DNA of 64,000 nucleotides from Ampelomyces quisqualis (taxonomy: Eukaryota; Ascomycota; Dothideomycetes; Pleosporales; Phaeosphaeriaceae). Shown one piece after another: positions 32,733 to 43,181 of this stretch. The notes beneath the pieces are model-generated. The model was not told the DNA's origin. It did not search any database and was given only the letters and a program-made list of their open reading frames with translations. Position numbers and translations under genes: made by a program. Position 1 is the stretch's first letter. Each line of letters begins with the position of its first letter. The stretch spans positions 186,001 to 250,000 of the forward strand of contig JAGTXZ010000011.1 of assembly GCA_018398575.1 (NCBI GenBank). The letters are read 5' to 3'.

Positions 32733-34617
32733 TGAGCTCTAATACACACATAAGAAAGGTCTGATATACAGGTTTGGGAAGAGAGAGAACCCAAAAACTT
32801 TGGATTGGGCGTCTGATTGCGGAAAGCATAGCTTAAAGGGGCACCAAATTATATCTTCATGTTCAGTAGCGCTATTGAAGTTGAGTCTTGGGAACGAAAC
32901 GAAAGCAATACTCGCTGCTGCTTTCAAAGAAGGATGATAGAAGGCGCTCCGGGAGTCAAATGCGCTCTATCTTTCGCTCTCTTCATTCATCAATACCATC
33001 ACTATGCCTCGATTATCTGCCAAAACTAGGTTGTTCTGTTCCAAAATATTCGTGGGGCCACATGTGTGGCTTTTTCAGGCACAAAGTGAGCCGCCGTCCC
33101 GCCTACCGTCCGCTCATATCGACGACTCCATAGTGTCTTCCTTTCCCTTTTGTTGTCCCTTATCTCGTCCCCGCATCATCACCCCCCAGTGCTCAGAGCA
33201 GTTCTGATAGAGTGCATTGAATCGAGGATCCCTGTAGTGTCAACATCGATTCAGGGTGACATCGGCGCCGTGTACGTTTGGTGCTGCCTAGCACGGACTG
33301 ATCAACATTTTTTTCTCGTCACTTTGCATCAGATTATGCCAGGCGGGAGTGGGTTCTTTGTCCGGGTAGCACCGGTATCAAAGACAAAAAGGTGCGTTAG
33401 TAAGTAATCCGTACACACTGGATGCCTTAAGCTAATCACTCCCTGATAGGCTTTTGGCATGCCCTCAACACCTTGGTAGCCTGTCCAAGACCTATCAAGT
33501 ACACGGTTGGCGCGCTACAAGGTTATATGCGGTTTCAAGTCTCTGACGTGCATTGCCGCTAAAACTGTCGCCCCCACCGAGGCTATGGAAGTCGAGATAC
33601 CTGCACATACCCGGCCACCCGCCCAAGATCTTCGATGCGAGGTGCACGGGTACCGGTAGTTGCTTTGCGGTGCTCACTGCTTCTTCCGTCTTACCTGCAT
33701 GCACTGGGTGCCTTGCATGCGGTTAAACGCTCTCGGCAATCTGACGTGCATTGCCGCTAAAACTGTCGCCCCCTCAGAGGCTATGGAAGTCGAGATACTT
33801 GCACATACCGGTAGTTACATGCGGTGCTTATTCCATCTTACCTGCATGCACTGGATGCTTTGTACATATGTGGTTCGAAGTTCCTGCCACCCCAGGCTGC
33901 CGAGCGTCGAGATTCCTGCACATAGCGGTAGTTGCCTTGCTGGGCTTATTCCATCTTATCTGCATACTACAATATACAGTGCCCCCACTCTGAACGGATC
34001 GTTAGCGGTCTTTCTCGGGACAAGGGCAGCACAGAGGCTGTAAAGGAATTATACAAAATCCGATTGGCAATTCACCCTGCCCTTGTTGCGCGATGGAGCG
34101 CTAACTATCTGTTCAAGTGGGGGCACTGTATCTCACACCCTGTAGAACCTGTTTGGAGTTTAGCTTCCTGCATATAGTCGCGCTAGGACAATAATGACAC
34201 TGGCTGTGTGTACTTTGCCTACGTATGTATGTATCGAATAAGGTGCTCTACTAATGCACGGATCTCCGGGATGGTGCGCTGAATCGAACAGGCCGGTTGA
34301 ACTCTCTGGAAACGTTGCGATGCTAAGCGCATATTGGCAGGTCATCAACATTCCCTAACTGGGTACTTCGCCATGCCATGGTCGTACTGCATGTCTGACT
34401 CTTGTAGAATGTGACCGTGATTTACGCACTGCATACGGCTACCTCAACGTACTCTTGGTGCGGGGTTTCACGTGCATATTTGAACGAGGTGATATTCTAC
34501 TTGTAACGGCTAATTACAAGCAAGATCTGCGGGACAGGACGAAGCACGTCTGCCCATCACATAGCTTGTAGTATTGGATTCCGTTCCGTTGTCACCTCCT
34601 CTTCAATTATTTTCGAA
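32733..34617. other. 1.9-kb intergenic region with degenerate tandem repeats
   Basis: No gene is supported between the P450 and the cupin gene. The main structure is the imperfect repeat array at 33543-33965. Several low-complexity and shuffled segments suggest an old insertion or decayed sequence. Confidence 0.5.
33543..33965. repeat. Degenerate tandem repeat, unit about 198 nt decaying rightwards
   Basis: A block beginning ctgacgtgcattgccgctaa at 33543-33610 recurs at 33741-33808 with only a few changes. A second module (cggtagttg...ttacctgcatgcactgg) follows each at 33654 and 33809. A third, shortened unit (gtcgagattcctgcacatag, then cggtagttgccttgc) spans about 33905-33965. No open frame is conserved among the units, so this is non-coding repeat structure. 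Confidence 0.75.
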
Positions 34618-35479
34618 ATGGTGTGGCCGTGGAAACAGCAGCCTTCGCCGCCACGGAGGCAGCGCATTATAACAAACCCGCTATCTCCTTTTCATCACCT
34701 TGGTGATGCTGCGCTGTATGAGCCACTCTCAATGCCCAACGGCCGTTGGGTCATTAGAGAGACGCACTATATAAAAAATCCGCTCGTTAAGGCCGGACTA
34801 TCTGGACCCCCGATGTAAGTGAGAAAGATCACATCATGCTAGTCACGGAAGGGATCTGATTAGTTGGTACGACAGACATATCCATCTCCAACAAGACGAG
34901 TTCTTCAAGGTCGAGCAGGGCGTCTTGGGTGCAATCAAGGACGGGGTGGAGTATAAAATCACCAAGGATGACGGGATTTTCGTCATACCCAAACACGTGC
35001 GGTAAGCTTTAACCTGACGGACAAGATGTTGTATCTATTTTACTTACAGAGCCACCATGACTGACCAAAACTTGGAATGTACAGCCATCGATTCTGGTGT
35101 CACAAATCAACTACGGAAGACCTCGTCTTCACTGTCTGGCTAGATCCTTGCACAGAAACTAGCCATCTTTTTGACTTGAACATCCTGCGCAACCTCACGG
35201 GTTACATGGAGGATTGCCTAAAGGCTGGCATGGAGCCATCACCTTGGCAGATGCTTCTGTTCTTTCAAGACTCTTCCTCGGCCTTGGTCCCACCGGTACT
35301 TAGTTGGATGCCGAACTGGCTACTCATGTGGGTACACCACGGGCTTGCTTTGTACGCAGAGAATGCGTTAGGGTAAGCATCCAGTTGATTGCACGAGAAC
35401 CTGACGTCTTGGAATTAGCTAACCCATCGTGAACATCAGGTACAAGAGGTCTTACCCCGAGTATGCCAAAGAGTTCTGA
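34618..35479 (+). CDS. Cupin-domain protein (PatJ-like candidate)
   Basis: Four exons, 34618-34814, 34864-35001, 35085-35372 and 35440-35479, with introns of 49, 83 and 67 nt, encode 220 residues. Cupin motif 1 is exact, with His71, His73, Glu78 and Gly85 in RHIHLQQDEFFKVEQG. Motif 2, IPKHVRHRFW, supplies His113. Together these give a complete His3-Glu metal site. The C-terminal third is hydrophobic and aromatic (LSWMPNWLLMWVHHG) and may touch membranes. Small single cupins of this kind accompany FAD oxidases in epoxyquinol pathways (patJ beside patO in the patulin cluster, as I recall). The same reaction, quinol epoxidation or oxidation, is inferred here. No signal peptide. The splice sites between exons 2 and 3 are fixed by the metal-binding motif. 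Confidence 0.85.
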
Positions 35480-35923
35480 AGCCTTCAGTCAGGTGTCGTG
35501 AACATCGCTGTGGTAAAGAGCATCCCGGGTTGAAGCATTTTGGAATGAGTCTCGAGATCTACATCCGAGTCCCGTCCTGCGGGTTGTGGAGTGATTAGTT
35601 GCGGGCATAGCTTACGTAAATAATAACACATACGTTGGAATGGTATTCCGGTATTGGTCTGCATTCATCGGCTCACACACCACCATCCGCGCAATCTCAA
35701 ATATTCACTTGATGCATCAAAATGATTTTGTGTGATGAAGTAGTACAGGTTGAGTATCGCTCCTGTAGCCTGTTTCTCTCGCATCGAATGCCAGGGAAGA
35801 TCACCATAAATATGAACAAGTTGGTCATCTGCTTCAAATATTCTCCCATACTGATGCTGTAACATGATCTATACCACTCTCAAGTCTATCAGGAAGGCAA
35901 GGGAGGGATGATTCTCTTAATTC
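35480..35923. other. Convergent intergenic region, cupin / FAD monooxygenase
   Basis: 444 nt between the two 3' ends. Nothing beyond likely 3' untranslated sequence is seen. Confidence 0.45.
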
Positions 35924-37322
35924 TTAGGCACCATCATGGGGTTTGACTCCGTTTTCATGGGTTGAGATAAACTTTTGCCACGCCTCTCGTCCACTCTTTG
36001 CTGCATCGTACTCCCAGAGCCACTTGAACAGCTCAAAGTCTGCACCCCCACGAAGTTTGGAATCACGTTCCTCTTGTGCTGGACCATCGGCAAGAGCAAA
36101 CATGGCCTTCTGGTCCAATGTGCGATGTCTGACATTCGAGGCTCGTGGTTTGCGAACCTCCTCGAACACCCTAAGGGCATCCGGAATTTGGTCATGTCCC
36201 ACCGACTGGCTGAATATTCCTCCAAGGACTCCTGCATCCTCGAAGGCCTGCGCGGCACCCTGTGCTCTGGAGAAGGGTTAGCCAGGACCAGAATGAACAA
36301 ACGGACTATGATTGTACTCACAGGCATGGCAATATTGCGTGAGCAGCGTCGCCAATCAGGACGAATTTTGCCATCTCATGGCGCCATTCGACCGGCTCAT
36401 GGATCTGGAATAAAGTCCACTTGATGCAAACCGACCCTTCTACATCAATAAGCTCATGAAGTACTGGGTCCCAGCCAGAGATTTTGCTCCTGAAATCCTC
36501 TATGTCTGCTCGTTGCGGTCCGTAAATAGTCTTGCCACCTGCACCCTCAGCGTATATCAGGACTATGTTGAGCATATCGTGCTTGATAAGGTACGAGACC
36601 ACGTGTCCGCCTCGTCCCATCCAGAAGTTGACGCTGGATCGTACTTTTAGGTCCCAAGCGAGATGGTCTTCAGTTATGTTTTTGGTAGGGACAGAGATTC
36701 GGTAAACGACATCGCCAGGATTGTAAGGAGGGTCCGGACGGCCCAAAAGGCTACCCCTACAACGAGATCTTTCCCCGTCAGCACCTAAAATTATGTCCGC
36801 TTCATAGACTTCGTCAGTGGATAGGCGTAATGAGGGCCTGTTGAAATCTATCTCTTTGACTTCGCTGTCCAGTTTGATCTCTATCCCATGCTTCCGTGTT
36901 TCAGACAGCAAGGCTCTCAGGAGATCCGCACGATGAATCACAATGTAAGGAGCCTCGCTGACCAGTCGCGGATCAGATACGGGCGGAGACTGCGACAGCA
37001 CATCCCCTCGATAGGAGCGGAAAGTCCCGATCTCTGGTCGGTCAGCATACTTGAGGACCTCCTCAAGGATGCCCCAGTGTTGAAGCAAACGCGTAGCGTT
37101 AGGAGCTAGCTGTATTCCAGCACCGATCTGATGAGATATGTTAGAAGAGCTCGAAACCTATATCGGAAAGCATGAAATTACTTCTTGTAGCTCAGCACTA
37201 CGCTCGAACACCGTCACATGGTGACCAGCTTGTGCAAGAGCCAATGCGGAAGCCAGTCCACTGATACCACAGCCTACAACCAGGACGGAAAATACGGGCC
37301 GTGGATGAATCTCAGACACCAT
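35924..37322 (-). CDS. FAD-dependent aromatic monooxygenase (salicylate hydroxylase-like)
   Basis: Three exons, 37322-37182, 37127-36322 and 36266-35924, with introns of 54 and 55 nt, encode 429 residues. The FAD-binding GCGISGL (residues 17-23) leads to an ERS acidic strand end. The DG motif is ILGADGERS and the GD motif is LIGDAAHAILP, spliced directly into AQGAAQAFEDAG, the group A flavoprotein signature. It uses NAD(P)H and O2 to hydroxylate phenols. Members of this group can do so with loss of a carboxyl group (salicylate hydroxylase; VibMO1 of vibralactone synthesis acts on prenyl-4-hydroxybenzoate). Next to a COQ2-like prenyltransferase, conversion of prenyl-4-hydroxybenzoate to prenylhydroquinone is an attractive inference. 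No membrane anchor is visible, so it is probably cytosolic. Confidence 0.92.
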
Positions 37323-37859
37323 GTTGGAACTGAAGGTAATGGTTTTACAATTTCCTAGAAACCTGGGAAGGTTATGGGTACCGGGGTTTTAATAGAGATA
37401 TCTCTGTCTATTCTTGTCGTTAGAACTGGCCGGTGGCGACTCGCACAGCCAATACCCGCAGCGGTGACACCTGCGGTGTTTAGTGAATAGGCGCCCGAGT
37501 GCGGGTGGGGCGACGGTCTGGCTGCATAGTTGCTGACCGAATACGTAAGCCGACGTCTACTGCCGTATAACTACCTTAGCTTAGCGCAGTCTATCAAAAA
37601 GTCAGGCTCAGAGCTCATTTCATCAAATTTCGAGAGCATAATTTGCTTGACATGGGTTTGTAAGAGGCCTGAGGGCGACATAAATAGTGCGAAGAGCATA
37701 GATAGAGACAGCTCTGAGCTCTGAGCCTCCGACATCGGAACATATAATTTGATGGGTTAATTGACCCGAATACACAATCTGTATCCAATATCACTATACC
37801 CTGGTCTTGACATTCAGTATGTACTTCTAAAGTAATTCGCATATGAATATGCAAAGTAA
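37323..37859. promoter_or_regulatory. FAD monooxygenase promoter with inverted repeat CCGCAG-n9-CTGCGG
   Basis: 537 nt between the monooxygenase start and the 3' end of the regulator gene. A perfect 6-bp inverted repeat, ccgcag at 37456-37461 and ctgcgg at 37471-37476, has a 9-nt spacer. CGG/CCG half-sites in inverted order are the kind of site bound by Zn2Cys6 dimers. Whether the cluster regulator uses it is unknown, because I did not find an equally good copy in the other promoters. Confidence 0.35.
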
Positions 37860-39541
37860 TTACACAAAAGCAGGAACAATAACACAGTGGCTTATTACTG
37901 AGGTCAACAGATCACGATAGCCGATTTTATTCCCTTCCCTGAGATCATCTTGGACCCAGACAGCCTGGAGTATTCTCTTACAATAATTGAAAGATCGCGA
38001 CGAGCTCATCCTCTCCGTCCTGGAAATGACATCGAGGACAACGGCCCGTTGTTCATCCGTTCGCGCCTCGCAGCCAATAACGTGAATGGGAAATTGTTGT
38101 TTACAGAATCTCAGTCGAGGCAAGATAGCAAAGGCTTTGTCGATATACAGTTGTGTCCTGATGGGTTGGTCAATCACGCCTTCGGACGTTCGGTTGAAGA
38201 ACACCAGCGTAGCGAGCTGGTATAGGTGCATTACCAAAGTCGCATCATCTAAAACATCATTATCATCATCTGAGATTTTGGGCATCGGTACAGTTCTGAT
38301 CCTCCAATCTGTCACTGCTAGGAAGCCCTTATAATCGTCCACGCTATCACTGGTTTCTGGTGGGATTGCGCTACTAGACATTGCGACGCATGCTTGAGAC
38401 AGCAGATTTAGCATGGAGAAAATAGGCGGCTGCAAAATGGAACTCTAAAACGTTAAAGGTCAGATCCACACTTTATGAAGTCATGTAGTCGTTGTCTTGT
38501 ACGAACCTGCGAACCAAAGAAGTTTGTTGGAGTCGATGGGAGCTCCGGGGTCCCTTCTCTTTCCCAGTATAGTAGTGAGAAGCGAGCGAGGACATCGTGG
38601 TAGTGCACCCAGTGCAGCAAGACGACCACGTCAGAGCCGAGCTGGAGTAGTGCTTTGATAGAGGACGCGTTGATAACCGTCTCTACACCGCTGAGGAATC
38701 CCATCCATTCGTCTGAAGAGCAAGATGACTGATGGACCTCAAACGAACAAAGCAGCATCCCTGTGGCAGTATGCTGGATGGTTTCTTTCGCGCCCAGACT
38801 TGGCGCAGCTGATCCTTCTGCTAAGCTTCTCAGCGCAGCAATTTTCAGCTCAACGGCTTGGGGCTGTAAACCGTAGCGATGGAGCGAAGAAAAGGCCAGC
38901 AACGCCTGGAGTACTGCTGCAGCCGAGGCCGTCTTCCTTTCCAAAGCAATTCGAACCAGGATGTTCCCGAGGGCGGTAGCATCATGGCCAAAGGTAGCCA
39001 AGGACGCGGACGCTACACAGCAAACTGCAGATGGTGCACATGAACCCGTCAGCAGTTGCCTCCTCTGTTTAAGCTCGGTGAGTAGATATGCGAAATTTCA
39101 CGGCATACAGTACTCGAACAGGTCTCGATCAGGAGCCTCCAACTTGAACGTATTCCACAACAATGGTACGCCAAGCAAAGACAGAGTACGTGGCGCAGAG
39201 CTTGTCAAGTTGCGGTACAACTCAATATCCCAATGCGACGTGTGGACAAATCGTGCATCGGAGACGAAGTCCATTTTGGGGAGTGCCAGATAGGGCGGTG
39301 GCGACTTGGAGACGACAGCACGCCGGCGATCGTTCGCACGCGGCCAGGACAGCTTGAGAGCGTACCCGTGGCATTTTCGGTTAGATCGAGAGCAGTTCGT
39401 ACAGTGGGGCCTGGCGCCATCGCAACTGACGGCACGACCTGGCACGGTTAGGAGTCTCCTTGCTTATCTTGTAGGAGTCCTCTACCTACCTTTGCACGTG
39501 GCGCAACCGGTGCGGGCTGTTTTCATCTGCCCTTGCTGCAT
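37860..39541 (-). CDS. Zn2Cys6 transcription factor, cluster-specific regulator candidate
   Basis: Four exons, 39541-39490, 39438-39109, 39024-38507 and 38429-37860, with introns of 51, 84 and 77 nt, encode 489 residues. Joining exon 1 to exon 2 restores a perfect zinc binuclear cluster with spacing C-x2-C-x6-C-x6-C-x2-C-x6-C (GCATCKGRAVSC, then DGARPHCTNC and SNRKC). Without the 52-nt first exon the motif is broken. The basic YALKLSWPRANDRR follows. The middle region (FCCVASASLATFGHD onward) is the fungal-specific regulatory domain seen in many such factors. It is a nuclear protein and probably activates the surrounding genes by binding CGG-type sites. It lies centrally in the cluster, between the monooxygenase and the first FAD oxidase. 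Confidence 0.92.
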
Positions 39542-40125
39542 GCCTGTAATGGATCAGCCGTGCATAGATAGCCTACGTATACAGTGGGGTAAGATAGGGA
39601 GAGATCCTGATCGGTACACCTCCGTGTGGCGGAGTCATCATACTTATATACTTGCCATTTCCATGGATTTGACGTTACACCGCATTGCAGAGACCGTGCA
39701 TGCTCCTAAAGTTCGTTGGCGTTTATGATTCATTACTCTGCTGATAAGAATCGCAGAGCTACCCGTCCCGTCAGACGGAAAGGGGGGAAACGGCATTGCC
39801 CATCCCCATATAAAAGATGTAACCACGCTACAAAACAACATGTAAGCACTATTATTTGCTAGCTTTAGAAAGCGAAAAAAGAAAACCCTGTAGGCGTTGA
39901 TACTAATGCGACTAGTGCCCCTACCGGTACCTCTCCTGAGTCCTGACACAGCCACAGCCTGACAGCTTGGTTTTTGCCTCCACCTCCGCCCTGCCAGGCT
40001 GACCTTAGGTCAGCACGAGGGGCGGAAGCACGGGGGTCGCCTAAGTCAACTGCCAATTTCCGATCGTGGATTTTCGCTTAGATTGCGTGGACGCCCTTTG
40101 CCACACCGCATCTGGTTGGTTTAGC

Positions 40126-40256
40126 TACTCAGCCCTGACGGCGACGTTGTTGTTATTGCAAGCAACAAGCCACGCACGGGCAATCTTTAGGGATTTTTCA
40201 GATGACACTTTCTGGGCCGAGTAGGATTTTTCGGAAGAAACTACTTGGGCTGAGTA
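40126..40256. mobile_element. MITE-like element, copy 2, with duplicated right end
   Basis: The ends tactcagccc (40126-40135) and gggctgagta (40247-40256) are perfect inverted repeats. The interior has the 20-mer shared with 10081-10100. The right-end module is present twice in tandem, 40191-40223 and 40224-40256 (33 nt each). A further isolated module lies at 40482-40514. It is non-coding. Confidence 0.6.
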
Positions 40257-40481
40257 CCGCACAAAATTATCTCCGGAGGGACGCTGGGCGCTTATGCGCA
40301 ACTTTGTTTCAGTGCCAACAACTATAACAAAAGTCCTATTCATTCTCTAAAACATTCCAGAACGGCGAGCGCCTCCATAACAATCTCAACGCGAGTCTCT
40401 GGACCGTTCTACAGAGGCGTTGTGCTGCTGTTGTGGTAATAGATACGCGAGGCGTCCCACTGGAACTAGAAAAGTGCGGTA

Positions 40482-40514
40482 GGATTCTTCGGATGAGACT
40501 ATTTGGGCTGAGTA
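40482..40514. repeat. Isolated right-end module of the MITE-like family
   Basis: 33 nt starting ggattcttcgg and ending tttgggctgagta, closely matching 40224-40256. No left end is found nearby, so it is a fragment or solo end. Confidence 0.5.
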
Positions 40515-40856
40515 GCTGACTGAGGGCAGACGATTACGACATGTCTAAAAAGAAGGAGTTCAGCCGCATAAGCACTAGAAAGTTCTCCTTTGTTGGTTCC
40601 CAAGCCACGTGCGATGGTCACCATCGTGAGTTTCCGTGAATGGTTGATACTTGGTCTCAACTGAAACAGCTCCATGATGTGGCGCCAGGAACGGGCTACG
40701 CTGACCGGCACTGACTCTACGAACTTCGAGGATTTCGGCGGACATTCAGAATGAAGACTATTAAATCAGACGTGATGTCTGTTGTGTCGAAGAAGAACGA
40801 GCATCTCATCCAAAGTCTTTCCATTGTGGCAATCACAAGACTATACCGAAGCAGAA

Positions 40857-42645
40857 ATGGTCTCTCTTAAATCTTTTGTCGTCGCCTACGGCCTCACGCT
40901 CCTACCGGCTTTCGTGACCAGTTCTCCAATCGCGTCTGGTTATTTCGAGAGAAAATTGTTCTCTCGAGATAATATAACTGCAACCACAGTTGCGGCTGAG
41001 CTGGGCCCGCAACTTTCCAGTGGATCGCTAGTTTTCGGGTCTGATAACCCTCAGTGGTCCAACGCGACCAGCAGATGGAATCGTTTCGTACGATCTGATG
41101 TTCAGGTCATCGTGGAACCAGCGTCCGAGCGTGACATTGCGAAAATTGTAAGAATTTACTCAGGAGATTCTTGATAACCGGAAGCATTCCTGCTAACTCC
41201 AGAAAACATAGATCAAATACTGCAACGACAACAGCTTCGAATTCCTCGTGAGGAACCGTGGTCATGGAATAACGTCTTCTTTGTCGGCCTTCTCGGGTAT
41301 ACAGATCAACGTGGAAAGGCTCCAAGACATTACTCTTCAACCGGATGGGAAAACTGCCGTACTCCAGGCCGGAACATCTGGTGGTCAGGTCATACAAGAG
41401 CTTTGGGACCAGGGTTATGTCACCAGTAAGCCGTCTGTTGTTTTCGAAATGTTTCATCGCTGATATGTTTTTTAGCTACTGGATCTACACAATGTGTTGG
41501 CGTCCTGGGCCCAGCACTAGGTGGTGGCCACGGACGCTACAATGGACTCCATGGGTTAGTCACAGATAACATCCTGCACTACAACGTTGTCCTGGCAAAT
41601 GGCACAGAGATTGGTGTAAACGAGACGAGCCATTCGGATCTTCTCTGGGCCCTAAAAGGGGCTGGCCATAACTTCGCCGCTGTCACCAGTATTGTGAAGG
41701 AAATCTACCCTAAGGAGATTGACACTTGGCACTTCCACAACTATACTTGGACACAGGATAAGCTAGAGACCGTATTTGAAACGCTAAATACTTTCCACAA
41801 AAGCTACAATGGCACTACACCTCCTAAGATGGGTGTCAACTTTGGAGCCATTAGAATGGATAGCTCTTTGAGCGCAGATGAGGTTGGTGGTTTTTTCACC
41901 CATATTCCAAGATGATTGCTAACCATGCACAGGCGCTGCTAAAGTGGGGCTTTTATTATGCTGGGCCAGCTGCCGAAGCGGAAGAACTCCTGGAGCCATT
42001 CAACGCCATCGGTGCAGTTGCAGAGGACATGATTGACCTCTCATACCCCGAAGTAGCTGCCCTCACCAGTGGAGACTGTGCTTCTGGCAACTTGGCCGTC
42101 TCCAGTGTCTTGACACTGGAGTACAATGTCACGGCGGAACGTGCCCTTTACGATCATTACATCACAAACGTGGCCAAATACCCCGAGCTTGCTGCCACCG
42201 CCTATCTCTGGTACGAAGGCTACGCCACTGCCGGATACCAGGCTATATCTCCCGAGTCCACCGCTTACCCTCACCGCGAGGAGAACCACATAATGTAAGT
42301 CGTCACCCGTCCGTGCAACAGGCACGTGTTATCGTACACGCGATTAGGTAGACTGACTTGTATCCTTATAGGTTCTTCGCCACCGTAGTACCGGAAGGAT
42401 CTAACCTGCATGACGCGGCAAAGACGTGGGCCAAGGAGTCATCGGACATCTGGAACAGAGGCCAGCCCGGTCGTCAGCCAAAGTTGTATGTGAATTACGC
42501 CATGGGCTACGACTTCGAGACACTGGAGTCTATCTATGGTTATGAAGCGTGGCGCTTGGAAAGACTGCGCTCGCTGAAGGCTGCATACGATCCAGAGAAC
42601 CGCTTCCGCTTCTTCGTTCCTATTGTGTCCAACTCAACATCGTAG
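40857..42645 (+). CDS. Berberine-bridge-type FAD-linked oxidoreductase 1 (secretory)
   Basis: Five exons, 40857-41147, 41212-41425, 41476-41882, 41933-42294 and 42372-42645, with introns of 64, 50, 50 and 77 nt, encode 515 residues. A signal peptide (about 1-20, LLPAFVTSS) and several N-glycosylation sequons indicate an ER-lumenal or secreted enzyme. VRNRGHG carries His115, the covalent FAD attachment site. LGPALGGGHGRYNGLHG is the FAD-pyrophosphate loop. The C-terminal YDPENRF is the berberine-bridge domain hallmark. It is a flavin oxidase that uses O2 and makes hydrogen peroxide. In epoxyquinol pathways a relative (PatO type) works with a cupin. One donor site (GTTGGT at 41883) is weak but keeps the frame. 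Confidence 0.9.
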
Positions 42646-43181
42646 AATTGCTTAGATAGAATTGTTTTAGACCTTCTTTCCTAGTGTATCTCATTCGTCA
42701 TCATAGAATTACTTAGATAGAATTGTTATAGAAACACTTCCATTTCATGGACACATCTGGTAACAGACCCATTTGCATTTTTTTCATGTTAGTCCTAAAC
42801 CGAGGACAGGATGTTCCTGACGTTTTTCATCCAGACACAGCTGAGGGAATGACCGAAAGGCACTGATGGTAGAATTCTGAATGGCTCGTCGGGAGACTTC
42901 GGGAATGTGGCGGGCAGATATATGCCCGGGACACCTAGTCACATCGTAAAGTGTAGGTTGATTTACATGTAACGTACCCCTGTGATTTTCTGAGGAAGTA
43001 GACTTTTAATTGACACATCGACTAGCTGATCTGCGAGTTGGAGGCCACGAACACTCTCATTACATAGACTCATCCCTTCACCAGTGCATGTCACATACAA
43101 GACCGTCTCCTTACAAGCTCAGATTCTAGTCACACCTACATCAATGAGTGTATCTGGTGTACTGATCGGGATACTCTAGAT
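42646..43181. other. Convergent intergenic region, FAD oxidase 1 / SDR
   Basis: 536 nt between 3' ends. A short direct repeat (tagaattgcttagatagaattgttt and its near copy, about 42643-42733) is visible. No gene. Confidence 0.45.

Larger units (their letters stand above)
39542..40856. other. Intergenic region with MITE copy and fragment
   Basis: 1.3 kb between the divergent regulator and FAD oxidase 1. It contains the MITE-like element (40126-40256) and a 33-nt right-end fragment (40482-40514). It also has a near-palindrome gctgaccttaggtcagc at 40000-40016, whose core recurs near 48943. No gene is supported. Confidence 0.5.
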
